From positions 434,001-498,000 of the forward strand of contig NC_013595.1 in NCBI RefSeq assembly GCF_000024865.1: a DNA stretch of 64,000 bases, in the 5' to 3' direction. Below the pieces are notes generated by a model. That model searched no databases. It was not told the DNA's origin and worked only from the letters and a program-made list of their open reading frames with translations. Source of the DNA: Streptosporangium roseum DSM 43021. Its GTDB lineage: Bacteria > Actinomycetota > Actinomycetes > Streptosporangiales > Streptosporangiaceae. Shown piece after piece: positions 1 through 8,779 of this stretch; positions within the stretch are counted from its first letter, which is position 1, and every line of letters begins with the position of its first letter. The position numbers and the translations under genes are program-made.

Positions 1-309
1 GGCAGCATGCTGCCTTTGACATCCCTGGTCCCGGGGCCGTGGAACGCGCAGAGTTGTCTGTGCGAGGACAAATGAACGGTCCGAGAAAAAGGGGTTGAGA
101 AATGAATGAATCCGCTGCCAAGACCGACAGATCCGCATGGGAACGGGCGATCGCGTCCCGGAGGGACGGGCGGTGTGAATATACGCCCGGCCGTACCGGA
201 TCCGCCGGTGAATATACGGGCGGAATGGGACCGGGGAGAGCGCACTTCTCGGAGAACGGCTCGGGACCCCCCGGCAGGCCGTCGGGGAAATCGCGGAAAA
301 GGAGAATCT
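1..309. promoter_or_regulatory. Upstream region with palindrome and spaced direct repeat
   Basis: No gene is visible here. The window opens with a perfect 14-bp palindrome, GGCAGCATGCTGCC (1-14). The 11-mer GTGAATATACG occurs twice in the same orientation, at 175-185 and 208-218, 33 bp apart (about three helical turns) and about 90 bp before the hydrolase start. Such spacing would suit a protein binding one face of the helix, but no regulator gene adjoins within the window, so a regulatory role is inference. Confidence 0.3.
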
Positions 310-1125
310 ATGACCGAAGTGACATCCAGCAAGGGCATGGCCGTCAGCAAGATACTTTCGAGCGACGGAGTCGCCATCGCCTACGACCGGGTGGGCCAGG
401 GGCCACCGCTCATCCTGGTGGGCGGAGCGTTCAGCTATCGCGCCTTCCCAGGGCTGGTGGAGCTGGCCGAGCTGCTGTCCCAGCATTTCACCGTCATCAA
501 CTACGACCGCCGAGGCCGGGGTGACAGCGGGGACACGACGCCCTACGCGGTCGAACGGGAGGTCGACGATCTCGACGCCCTGATCAGGCATGTCGGCGGG
601 GCGGCGTCGGTGTGGGGGCTGTCCTCCGGGGCGGTCCTCGCACTCAGGGCGGCCGCGCACGGCCTGGCGATCAACCGGCTGGCGCTGTACGAGCCGCCGT
701 TCGTGGTGGGCGACAGCCGCCGGCCGCCGGCCGACCATCAGGCGCAGCTCACCCGGCTCGTGGCGGCGGGCCGGCGGAGCGCGGCGGCCAAGTACTTCAT
801 GAGGAGGGTGTCCGGCGTCCCCGCCGTGTTCATGGTGGGCCTGCCGTTCCTCCCCCTGTGGTCGAGGTTCAAGGCGGTGGCCCACACGCTGCCGTACGAC
901 GCGGCGGTGATGGGGGACTACTCGTTGCCCGCCGGACAGCTGTCACTGGTCACGGTGCCCACGCTCGTGATCGCGGGTGAGAGGAGTTCCACGGTGCTGC
1001 GGCAGGCGGCACAGGAAGTCGCGAACGCCGTGCCCAATGCGCGGCACCGATCCTTGGAGGGACAGAACCACAACGTGTCCATGAAAGCCCTCGCTCCCGT
1101 TCTGGTGGAGTACTTCAAAGTTTGA
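310..1125 (+). CDS. Alpha/beta hydrolase
   Basis: This 271-aa cytoplasmic alpha/beta-hydrolase-fold protein has an N-terminal strand pattern (GVAIAYDRVGQGPPLILVGG), then YDRRGRGDSG, then the nucleophile elbow GLSSGA with Ser at the GxSxG centre. A late His in GQNHN is the likely catalytic base. These fit the serine-hydrolase form of the fold; the substrate cannot be told. The ATG at 310 was chosen because AAAAGGAGA lies just upstream; the frame stays open further 5' but the extra residues are Arg/Pro/Gly-rich and not conserved-looking. The gene stands alone and is followed by a strong terminator hairpin. Confidence 0.8.
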   Translation: MTEVTSSKGMAVSKILSSDGVAIAYDRVGQGPPLILVGGAFSYRAFPGLVELAELLSQHFTVINYDRRGRGDSGDTTPYAVEREVDDLDALIRHVGGAASVWGLSSGAVLALRAAAHGLAINRLALYEPPFVVGDSRRPPADHQAQLTRLVAAGRRSAAAKYFMRRVSGVPAVFMVGLPFLPLWSRFKAVAHTLPYDAAVMGDYSLPAGQLSLVTVPTLVIAGERSSTVLRQAAQEVANAVPNARHRSLEGQNHNVSMKALAPVLVEYFKV

Positions 1126-1155
1126 TGAGAGGAGTGTCACGGAGGCCGACACGGC

Positions 1156-1197
1156 ATCCGGCCGAGCGCCCCGTCGCGACGGGGCCCTCGGCCGGAT
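1156..1197 (+). terminator. Intrinsic terminator after the hydrolase
   Basis: An 11-bp arm ATCCGGCCGAG (1156-1166) pairs with CTCGGCCGGAT (1187-1197). Inside it GCCCCGTC pairs with GACGGGGC, giving one long hairpin with a single C/C mismatch. There is no T-run, as is common in actinomycetes. Confidence 0.8.
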
Positions 1198-1382
1198 CGG
1201 CATGTGCCCCCGGGCCGCCGTGACGTGGTGGTTCCGGCCCGCGCGTAGTGATGGCGTCAAAGCTTGCCGACCCGGCGTATGGAACCCGTCAAGAAGTGCT
1301 TTGCGGCGATAAATCCACGATTTGCTGCTTATGTGCCGCCCGTCTGACGGTGCAAGAACATTTCCGGATTTGAGGAGTGGGG

Positions 1383-1466
1383 ATGGCAGACGTCATCTTC
1401 GTCGCCCTGACGATCGCGATTTTCGTGATCTTCGGGCTCGTCGTGAAGGCGGTGGAGCGCCTGTGA
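1383..1466 (+). CDS. Small single-span membrane protein ahead of kdpF
   Basis: A 27-codon ORF begins at ATG 1383 behind the strong Shine-Dalgarno GAGGAGTGGGG. It is nearly all hydrophobic (ADVIFVALTIAIFVIFGLVV) and ends in a basic/acidic tail (KAVERL), so it should form one transmembrane helix with a short tail. Its stop overlaps the GTG of kdpF (GTGA at 1463-1466), implying translational coupling. Its position suggests a KdpF-like accessory or stabilising peptide of the Kdp complex. It is distinct from kdpF, which ends in the usual FPERF-type tail. Function is inferred only from context. Confidence 0.65.
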   Translation: MADVIFVALTIAIFVIFGLVVKAVERL

Positions 1467-1552
1467 GCGCTGTCAACGCCATTGGCCTGGTGGTGGCCGT
1501 CGGCCTGGTGATCTTCATGATCGCGGCCCTGCTCTTCCCGGAGCGCTTCTGA
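1463..1552 (+). CDS. kdpF: K+-transporting ATPase subunit KdpF
   Basis: This is a 29-aa, single-helix peptide starting at GTG 1463 (VSAVNAIGLVVAVGLVIFMI) and ending LLFPERF, a tail typical of actinobacterial KdpF. In known Kdp complexes KdpF is a small hydrophobic subunit that stabilises KdpFABC in the membrane. It overlaps the preceding 27-aa ORF by 4 nt and kdpA by 1 nt (TGATG at 1550-1554), so the genes should be translated as a chain. Confidence 0.85.
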   Translation: MSAVNAIGLVVAVGLVIFMIAALLFPERF

Positions 1553-3213
1553 TGAGCCCCACCCTCGCCGGGATCCTGTTCATCGGATCCCTCGTCCTCG
1601 CGCTGGTCCTGACCCACCGGCCGCTGGGCGACTACATGTACCGCGTCTACACCGGCACCAAACACACCGCCGTCGAGCGGGTGGTCTACCGGGCCATCGG
1701 CGTCCGGCCGGACACCGAGCAGCGATGGAGCGTCTACGCCCGCGGCGTGCTGGCGTTCTCGCTGATCTCGGTCCTCTTCCTGTACGGCCTGCAGCGCCTG
1801 CAGGACAAGCTGTTCCTCTCCCTGGGGGTGCCCCCCGTCACCGACCATGTCGCGTGGAACACCGCGATCAGCTTCGTGACCAACACCAACTGGCAGGCCT
1901 ACTCGGGCGAGTCCACGATGGGCCACCTGGTGCAGATGGCCGGCCTGGCCGTGCAGAACTTCGTCTCGGCCTCGGTCGGCATGGCCGTGGCGGTCGCGCT
2001 GGTACGCGGGTTCGCCAGGAGCCGGACCGAGAACCTCGGCAACTTCTGGGTGGACCTGGTCCGCGGCACGGTCCGCATCCTGCTGCCCATCGCGTTCGTC
2101 GGCGCGATCGTGCTGGTGGCCGGAGGGCTGATCCAGAACTTCGCCGAGCCGCACACCGTGACGACCCTGACGGGCGGCCGGCAGGCGATCACCGGCGGCC
2201 CGGTGGCCAGCCAGGAGGTCATCAAGGTACTCGGCACCAACGGCGGCGGCTTCTACAACGCCAACTCGGCCCACCCGTTCGAGAACGCGGCGCCCTGGAC
2301 GGACTGGGTCGAGATCTTCCTGATCCTGCTCATCCCGTTCGCGATGCCGCGCACCTTCGGCAGGATGGTCGGCCAGGTCAGGCAGGGCTACGCGATCGTC
2401 GCCGTGATGGCCACCCTCGCCCTGGCCAGCGTCGCGCTGACCAACGTGTTCGAGCTGTCCGGCGGCGCCACCGTCCCGCAGGCCGTCGGCGCGGCGATGG
2501 AGGGCAAGGAGATGCGGTTCGGCGTGTCGAACTCCGCCACCTTCGCCGCGGCGACCACGCTCACCTCGACCGGCGCGGTCAACTCCTTCCACGACTCCTA
2601 CACCCCGCTCGGCGGCATGATGACGATGTTCAACATGATGCTGGGCGAGGTCGCGCCGGGCGGGGTGGGCGCGGGCCTGTACGGCATGCTCGTGCTGGCG
2701 GTGATCACGGTCTTCGTGGCCGGGCTCATGGTCGGCCGGACCCCCGAGTATCTCGGCAAGAAGATCAGCGCCCGTGAGATCAAGCTCGCGTCGATGTACT
2801 TCCTGGTCACCCCGGTCCTGGTGCTGATCGGCACGGCCCTGGCCATGGGTTCGGCGGAGCAGCGGGCGAGCATGCTCAACGGGGGGCCGCACGGCCTGTC
2901 GGAGGTCCTCTACGCCTTCACCAGCGCTTCCAACAACAACGGCTCCGCCTTCGGTGGCATCACCGTCAACACCCCGTGGTACGACACCGCGCTCGGCCTG
3001 TGCATGGCGTCCGGCCGCTTCCTGCCGATCATCTTCGTGCTGGCCCTGGCCGGATCGCTGGCCAGACAGGCACCGGTCCCGGAGTCGGCGGGCACGCTGC
3101 CCACGCACCGGCCGCAGTTCGTCGGCATGGTCGTCGGCGTGACGATCGTCCTCGTCGCCCTGACCTTCCTCCCGGCTCTGGCGCTCGGACCACTCGCAGA
3201 AGGAATCCACTGA
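1552..3213 (+). CDS. kdpA: K+-transporting ATPase subunit KdpA
   Basis: KdpA, 553 aa, is the potassium-channel-like subunit of the KdpFABC pump. Selectivity-filter-like segments are visible, including TNTNWQAYSGEST, GTNGGGFYNANSAHPFEN and TSASNNNGSAFGG, within a protein of about ten hydrophobic spans. Length is normal for the family. It takes up K+ from outside and hands it to KdpB for ATP-driven transport. It overlaps both neighbours by one base (TGATG), typical of a tightly coupled operon. No defect was seen. Confidence 0.97.
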   Translation: MSPTLAGILFIGSLVLALVLTHRPLGDYMYRVYTGTKHTAVERVVYRAIGVRPDTEQRWSVYARGVLAFSLISVLFLYGLQRLQDKLFLSLGVPPVTDHVAWNTAISFVTNTNWQAYSGESTMGHLVQMAGLAVQNFVSASVGMAVAVALVRGFARSRTENLGNFWVDLVRGTVRILLPIAFVGAIVLVAGGLIQNFAEPHTVTTLTGGRQAITGGPVASQEVIKVLGTNGGGFYNANSAHPFENAAPWTDWVEIFLILLIPFAMPRTFGRMVGQVRQGYAIVAVMATLALASVALTNVFELSGGATVPQAVGAAMEGKEMRFGVSNSATFAAATTLTSTGAVNSFHDSYTPLGGMMTMFNMMLGEVAPGGVGAGLYGMLVLAVITVFVAGLMVGRTPEYLGKKISAREIKLASMYFLVTPVLVLIGTALAMGSAEQRASMLNGGPHGLSEVLYAFTSASNNNGSAFGGITVNTPWYDTALGLCMASGRFLPIIFVLALAGSLARQAPVPESAGTLPTHRPQFVGMVVGVTIVLVALTFLPALALGPLAEGIH

Positions 3214-5345
3214 TGTCCACCCCCGTGATCGAAGCGCCGGGCCGTACCCCCGCTCCGCGGAAGAAGGTCGGCGGCGGGCTGCTCGACCCCGCCCAGCTCG
3301 TCAGGTCGCTGCCCGCCGCCCTCGCCAAGCTGAACCCCGTGCACATGTGGCGCAACCCGGTCATGCTGATCGTCGAGATCGGCGCGGTGTTCTCCACCGT
3401 GCTCGCGGTCGCCGACCCGTCGTTCTTCGCCTGGGCGATCGTCGTGTGGCTCTGGCTCACGGTGGTCTTCGCCAACCTGGCCGAGGCCGTGGCCGAGGGC
3501 CGGGGCAAGGCGCAGGCCGCCACCCTGCGCGCCGCCAAGCGCGACACCACCGCCCGCAGGCTCCCCGACCGGGGAGACCCCGGCCGGTGGGACGACGTCG
3601 GCGCGTCCGAGCTGAGGCAGGGAGACTTCGTGGTCGTGGAGGCCGGGGAGATCATCCCCGGTGACGGCGACGTGGTCGAGGGCATCGCCAGCGTCGACGA
3701 GTCGGCCATCACCGGAGAGTCCGCGCCGGTGATCCGCGAGTCCGGCGGCGACCGTTCGGCGGTGACCGGCGGCACCAAGGTGCTCTCCGACCGGATCATC
3801 GTCCAGATCACCCAGAAGCCGGGCGAGAGCTTCATCGACCGGATGATCGCCCTCGTCGAGGGCGCGAACCGGCAGAAGACGCCCAACGAGATCGCGCTCA
3901 ACATCCTCCTGGCCGCGCTGACGATCATCTTCCTGGTCGCCACCGTCACCATGCAGCCGCTGGCCGTCTACTCCAAGGCCGTCAACCCCGGCATCCCCGA
4001 CTCGCTCGCCCTGACCGGCGACGGCGTCACGGGCATCGTGCTGGTCTCGCTGCTGGTCTGCCTCATCCCGACCACGATCGGCGCGCTGCTGAGCGCGATC
4101 GGCATCGCGGGCATGGACCGCCTGGTCCAGCGCAACGTGCTGGCGATGAGCGGCCGGGCCGTCGAGGCCGCCGGCGACGTCAGCACCCTGCTGCTGGACA
4201 AGACCGGCACCATCACCCTGGGCAACCGGCAGGCCTCGGAGTTCGTCCCGGCGCCGGGCGTCTCCGTCGACGAGCTCGCCACCGCCGCCCAGCTCGCCAG
4301 CCTCTCCGACGAGACCCCCGAGGGCCGCTCGATCGTGGTCTACGCCAAGCAGGCGTACGGCCTGCGCGAGCGGGAGGCCGGCGAGCTGGCGCACGCCGAG
4401 TGGGTGCAGTTCACCGCGCAGACCCGGATGTCGGGGGTGAACGTGGACGGCCGCCAGGTCCGCAAGGGCGCGGCGACCGCGGTCATGAAGTGGGTCCGCG
4501 AGAACGGCGGGCACCCCACCGACGAGGTCGGCGCCATCGTGGACGCCATCTCCGGCTCGGGCGGCACCCCGCTGGTGGTCGGCCAGGTCGTCGACGGCAA
4601 GGCGCGCGTGCTGGGCGTCATCCACCTCAAGGACGTCGTCAAGCAGGGCATGCGCGAGCGGTTCGACGAGATGCGCCGGATGGGCATCCGCACCGTCATG
4701 ATCACCGGTGACAACCCGCTGACCGCCAAGGCCATCGCCGACGAGGCCGGGGTCGACGACTTCCTCGCCGAGGCCACTCCCGAGGACAAGCTCGCCCTGA
4801 TCAAGAGGGAGCAGGAGGGCGGCCGGCTGGTCGCCATGACCGGCGACGGTACCAACGACGCGCCCGCGCTCGCGCAGGCCGACGTCGGCGTGGCGATGAA
4901 CACCGGCACGTCGGCGGCGAAGGAGGCCGGCAACATGGTCGACCTCGACTCCAACCCGACCAAGCTCATCGAGATCGTCGAGATCGGCAAGCAGCTGCTC
5001 ATCACGCGCGGCGCGCTGACGACCTTCTCCATCGCCAACGACATCGCCAAGTACTTCGCGATCATCCCCGCGATGTTCGCCGCGGTGTACCCGGGGCTGG
5101 ACGCGCTGAACATCATGCGCCTGACCAGCCCGCAGTCGGCGATCCTGGCCGCGGTGATCTTCAATGCGCTCGTCATCGTGGCGCTGATCCCGCTGGCCCT
5201 GCGCGGCGTCCGCTACCGCCCCTCCAGCGCCTCGAAACTGCTCGGCCGCAACCTCTACCTCTACGGCCTGGGCGGCATCGTCGTCCCGTTCGCCGGGATC
5301 AAGATCATCGATCTTCTCATCCAGTTCCTTCCGGGGATGTCATAA
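3213..5345 (+). CDS. kdpB: K+-transporting P-type ATPase subunit KdpB
   Basis: KdpB, 710 aa, is the P-type ATPase subunit that couples ATP hydrolysis to K+ import. The phosphorylation motif DKTGTIT has Asp at residue 329, the actuator motif TGES is near residue 168, and the hinge motif is TGDGTNDAPAL. Membrane spans lie before the actuator, between the domains and at the C-terminus. ATG 3213 overlaps the kdpA stop (TGATG). The first 20 residues are Pro/Lys-rich and cytoplasmic. The frame is open upstream of this start, but that stretch overlaps kdpA and is not KdpB-like. Confidence 0.97.
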   Translation: MSTPVIEAPGRTPAPRKKVGGGLLDPAQLVRSLPAALAKLNPVHMWRNPVMLIVEIGAVFSTVLAVADPSFFAWAIVVWLWLTVVFANLAEAVAEGRGKAQAATLRAAKRDTTARRLPDRGDPGRWDDVGASELRQGDFVVVEAGEIIPGDGDVVEGIASVDESAITGESAPVIRESGGDRSAVTGGTKVLSDRIIVQITQKPGESFIDRMIALVEGANRQKTPNEIALNILLAALTIIFLVATVTMQPLAVYSKAVNPGIPDSLALTGDGVTGIVLVSLLVCLIPTTIGALLSAIGIAGMDRLVQRNVLAMSGRAVEAAGDVSTLLLDKTGTITLGNRQASEFVPAPGVSVDELATAAQLASLSDETPEGRSIVVYAKQAYGLREREAGELAHAEWVQFTAQTRMSGVNVDGRQVRKGAATAVMKWVRENGGHPTDEVGAIVDAISGSGGTPLVVGQVVDGKARVLGVIHLKDVVKQGMRERFDEMRRMGIRTVMITGDNPLTAKAIADEAGVDDFLAEATPEDKLALIKREQEGGRLVAMTGDGTNDAPALAQADVGVAMNTGTSAAKEAGNMVDLDSNPTKLIEIVEIGKQLLITRGALTTFSIANDIAKYFAIIPAMFAAVYPGLDALNIMRLTSPQSAILAAVIFNALVIVALIPLALRGVRYRPSSASKLLGRNLYLYGLGGIVVPFAGIKIIDLLIQFLPGMS

Positions 5346-6218
5346 ATGGAACGCCTGCCCAGCTGGATCCGCCAGCACCTCGCCGCGCTCCGCGCGCTGC
5401 TCGTCCTCACCCTGATCCTCGGCGCGGCCTACCCGCTGCTGGTCACCGGGGTCGCCCAGGCCGTCTTCGGCGGCAACGCCAACGGCTCGATCGTCCAGAA
5501 GGACGGCAAGGACGTCGGCAGCGCGCTCGTCGGCCAGAAGTTCACCGACGCCGACGGCAACCCGGTCGGGAAGTACTTCCAGAGCCGCCCGTCGGCGGCC
5601 GGCGACGGCTACGACATGCTCTCCACCTCCGCGAGCAACCTGGGCCCCGAGGACGTCGTGGACGTCCTGCCGGTCCCGGGCGCCAAGGACGACGAGGGCG
5701 GGCCCGACGAGGGCAAGCAGAGCCTGCTCACCCAGGTCTGTGCCCGCAGCAAGGCCGTCGGCGAGCTGGAGGGCGTCAGCGGCGCCCGGCCGTACTGCAC
5801 CCCCGACGGCGTGGGCGCCGTGCTGAAGGTCTTCCCGGCGGTCGGCGCGCCGGTCAGGGCGGTCAGCGTCAACCAGGCCTGCCCGGCCGTCCCGTTCACC
5901 GCCGAGTACCAGGGCGTGAAGGTGGAGTGCGGCAAGCCCGGCGAGGACTACGCGGCCGGCCGTACCGTGCCGGTCCGGGGCTCGCAGCGGGCGGTGGTGC
6001 CCGCCGACGCGGTCACCGCCAGCGGTTCCGGCCTGGACCCGCACATCTCACCCGCCTACGCGGAGCTGCAGGCGGCCCGGGTGGCGAGGGAGCGCGGCCT
6101 GCCCGTGGAGAAGGTCAGGCAGCTCGTCGAGGAGAACACCGACGGCCGTTCCCTCGGCTTCATGGGCGAGCCGGGCGTGAACGTCCTGCGGCTCAACCTG
6201 GCTCTCGACAAGGGGTGA
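5346..6218 (+). CDS. kdpC: K+-transporting ATPase subunit KdpC, with a large insertion
   Basis: KdpC, 290 aa, is a single-span subunit (helix about residues 14-42) with an extracytoplasmic domain. The start (FGGNANGS), the FQSRPSAAGDGYD..SNLGP motif and the C-terminal VTASGSGLDPHISP...LGEPGVNVLRLNLALD are typical. KdpC is usually about 190-230 aa; here residues about 105-215 are an extra segment between SNLGP and the VTASGSGLDPHIS motif. It contains four cysteines (132, 151, 179, 195) outside the membrane. These could form disulfides (inference). ATG 5346 directly abuts the kdpB stop. Confidence 0.95.
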   Translation: MERLPSWIRQHLAALRALLVLTLILGAAYPLLVTGVAQAVFGGNANGSIVQKDGKDVGSALVGQKFTDADGNPVGKYFQSRPSAAGDGYDMLSTSASNLGPEDVVDVLPVPGAKDDEGGPDEGKQSLLTQVCARSKAVGELEGVSGARPYCTPDGVGAVLKVFPAVGAPVRAVSVNQACPAVPFTAEYQGVKVECGKPGEDYAAGRTVPVRGSQRAVVPADAVTASGSGLDPHISPAYAELQAARVARERGLPVEKVRQLVEENTDGRSLGFMGEPGVNVLRLNLALDKG

Positions 6219-6223
6219 TCGGC

Positions 6224-8779
6224 GTGCCACGCGGGCGGCTGCGCGTCTACCTGGGCGCGGCACCGGGGGTCGGCAAGACCTTCGCGATGCTCGGCGAAGG
6301 ACACCGCCGGCTGGCGCGCGGCAGGGACGTGGTCGTGGGTCTCGTCGAGACCCACGGCCGCCCCCGCACCGCCGAGCTGATCGACGGCATGGAGGTCGTC
6401 CCCCGCCGGACCGTGATCCACCGGGAGGCCGCCTTCACCGAGCTCGACGTGGACGCGGTCATCGCCCGCGCTCCCCGGATCGCCCTGATCGACGAGCTGG
6501 CGCACACCAACGTGCCCGGCTCCCGGAACGCCAAGCGCTGGCAGGACGTCGAGGAGATCCTCGACGCCGGCATCGACGTCGTCTCCACCGTCAACATCCA
6601 GCACCTGGAGTCGCTCAACGACGTCGTCCGGCAGATCACCGGCGTGCCGCAGCGCGAGACCGTGCCCGACGAGGTGGTACGGCGGGCGGATCAGGTCGAG
6701 CTGGTCGACATGTCGCCCGAGGCGCTGCGCCGGAGGCTGGCGCACGGCAACGTGTACGCTCCGGAGAAGGTCGACGCGGCGCTGTCCAACTACTTCCGGG
6801 TGGGCAACCTGACCGCGCTGCGCGAGCTGGCCCTGCTCTGGGTCGCCGGGAAGGTCGACGAGCAGCTCGACCGCTACCGCGCCGAGCACGGCATCGAGGG
6901 GACCTGGGAGGCCCGGGAGCGCGTCGTGGTCGCGCTGACCGGCGGTCCCGAGGGCGACACGCTGATCCGGCGGGCCGCGCGCATCGCGGCCAGGTCCAAG
7001 GGCGCCGACCTGCTGGCCGTCCACGTCACCAGGGCCGACGGCCTGGCCGGAGGAGACCCGGTCAACCTCGCCCGCCAGCGCGTGCTGGCCGAGAGCCTGG
7101 GCGGCACCTATCACCAGGTCGTCGGCGACGACGTCCCGAGGGCACTGCTCGACTTCGCCCGGGGGGTCAACGCCACCCAGCTCGTGCTGGGCGCCTCCAG
7201 GCGCGGCCGGTTCGCCCAGATCCTCTCCCGGGGCGTGGGGGTCACGACGACCGCGCTGTCCGGCTCCATCGACGTCCACATGATCACGCACGGCGAGGCG
7301 CAGAAGGGACGCCGTCCTCCACCGTCCCGGGCCGCGCTGACCCGTACGCGCAGGCTGGCCGGATGGGCCGTCGCCGGCGCCGGGCTGCCGACGCTCACCG
7401 GCGTGCTCCTCCCGTTCAGGGAGACCCTGACGCTGCCCAGCGAGATCCTGTTCTTCCTGCTCGTGGTCGTCGGCGTGGCCCTCATCGGGGGCATGTGGCC
7501 GGCCGTCACCGCGGCGGTCGGCGGTTCCCTGCTGCTGAACTACTTCTTCACGCCCCCCGTCCACACCCTGACGATCTACGATCCCGAGAACCTCTTCGCC
7601 CTCGTCGTCTTCGTCCTGGTGGCCATCATGGTGAGCGGCATCGTCGACGTGGCGGCCCGCCGTACGAGGGAGGCGGCGCGGGCGAGCGCGGACGCCGAGG
7701 TGCTGTCCACCCTGGCCGGCCACGTGCTGCGCGGCGAGTCGGCGCTGCCGTCCCTGCTGGCGCGGCTGCGCGAGACCTTCGCCCTGACCTCGGTCACGCT
7801 GCTGGAACGGATCGACGGGCCCGTCCCGGACGACCAGTCGGACCCCGAGGCGTGGCGGATCGTCGCCACCGCCGGCGCCACTCCCTGCACCTGCCCCGGC
7901 ACGGCCGACGCCGACGTGGTCATCGACGAGCAGCTGGTGCTCGCGGTACGGGGCAGGCTGCTGGAGGCCTCCGACCGGCGGGTGCTGGAGGCGTTCGCCG
8001 CCGAGGCGGCCGTGGCGCTGCGCCAGGAGCGCCTGCGCCGCGAGGCCGACCTCGCCGGGCCGCTGGCCGAGACCGACAGGATGCGCACCGCCCTGCTCGC
8101 CGCCGTCAGCCACGACCTGCGCACCCCGCTCGCCTCGGCCAGGCTCGCCGTCGAGAGCCTGCGCGGCACCGAGATCGAATGGAGCGCGGAGGACCGCGAG
8201 GAGCTGCTGGCCACCGCCGACGAATCCCTGGTCAAGCTCGACCGGCTGGTCGCCAACCTGCTCGACATGAGCCGCCTGCAGGCCGGCGTGCTCGGCCTGG
8301 CCCTGCAGCCGGTCGCGCTCGAAGAGGTCATCCCGCGCTCGATCGACGACCTCGGCCCGCTCCGCGACCGCGTCGAGGGCGACGTGTCCGTGGATCTCCC
8401 CGAGGTCGTCGCCGATCCGGTGCTGCTGGAGCGGATCCTGGTCAACGTCATGTCCAACGCCGTGCGCTACAGCCCGGCCGGCCGGAAGGCCCTCGTCGCG
8501 GGGAGCAGGCACGGCGATTATGTCGAGATCCGCGTCGTCGACCGCGGCCCCGGCATCCCCGCCGAGGCGCACGACCGCGTCTTCATGCCCTTCCAGCGGC
8601 TCGGCGACCGCGACAACCACACCGGGGTCGGCCTCGGCCTGGCGCTCTCCCGGGGGCTCGCCGAGGCCATGGGCGGCACCCTCACACCGGAGGAAACGCC
8701 AGGGGGAGGTCTCACGATGATCCTGACACTGCCCGTCTCCTCGCGAGCGGACGGCCTGCCCGCCGTGGAGAGAGCATGA
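6224..8779 (+). CDS. kdpD: Sensor histidine kinase KdpD
   Basis: KdpD, 851 aa, is the membrane sensor kinase controlling kdp. In order: an N-terminal KdpD domain with Walker A GAAPGVGKT (residues 11-19), a UspA-like domain (VVVALTGGPEGD...), four membrane spans (DUF4118 type, residues about 380-475), a GAF-like region, the H-box SHDLRTPLASARL (His630) and an HATPase domain (NAVRYSP, DRGPGIP, GLGLALS). GTG 6224 was chosen because AAGGGG lies 8 nt upstream; GTG 6215, overlapping the kdpC stop as GTGA, is the alternative. It phosphorylates KdpE. Confidence 0.94.
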   Translation: MPRGRLRVYLGAAPGVGKTFAMLGEGHRRLARGRDVVVGLVETHGRPRTAELIDGMEVVPRRTVIHREAAFTELDVDAVIARAPRIALIDELAHTNVPGSRNAKRWQDVEEILDAGIDVVSTVNIQHLESLNDVVRQITGVPQRETVPDEVVRRADQVELVDMSPEALRRRLAHGNVYAPEKVDAALSNYFRVGNLTALRELALLWVAGKVDEQLDRYRAEHGIEGTWEARERVVVALTGGPEGDTLIRRAARIAARSKGADLLAVHVTRADGLAGGDPVNLARQRVLAESLGGTYHQVVGDDVPRALLDFARGVNATQLVLGASRRGRFAQILSRGVGVTTTALSGSIDVHMITHGEAQKGRRPPPSRAALTRTRRLAGWAVAGAGLPTLTGVLLPFRETLTLPSEILFFLLVVVGVALIGGMWPAVTAAVGGSLLLNYFFTPPVHTLTIYDPENLFALVVFVLVAIMVSGIVDVAARRTREAARASADAEVLSTLAGHVLRGESALPSLLARLRETFALTSVTLLERIDGPVPDDQSDPEAWRIVATAGATPCTCPGTADADVVIDEQLVLAVRGRLLEASDRRVLEAFAAEAAVALRQERLRREADLAGPLAETDRMRTALLAAVSHDLRTPLASARLAVESLRGTEIEWSAEDREELLATADESLVKLDRLVANLLDMSRLQAGVLGLALQPVALEEVIPRSIDDLGPLRDRVEGDVSVDLPEVVADPVLLERILVNVMSNAVRYSPAGRKALVAGSRHGDYVEIRVVDRGPGIPAEAHDRVFMPFQRLGDRDNHTGVGLGLALSRGLAEAMGGTLTPEETPGGGLTMILTLPVSSRADGLPAVERA

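Noticed and set aside
1198..1382. Possible c-di-AMP (ydaO-type) riboswitch upstream of kdp
   Set aside because: Conserved ydaO core sequences could not be found in this 185-bp leader; KdpDE control is sufficient.
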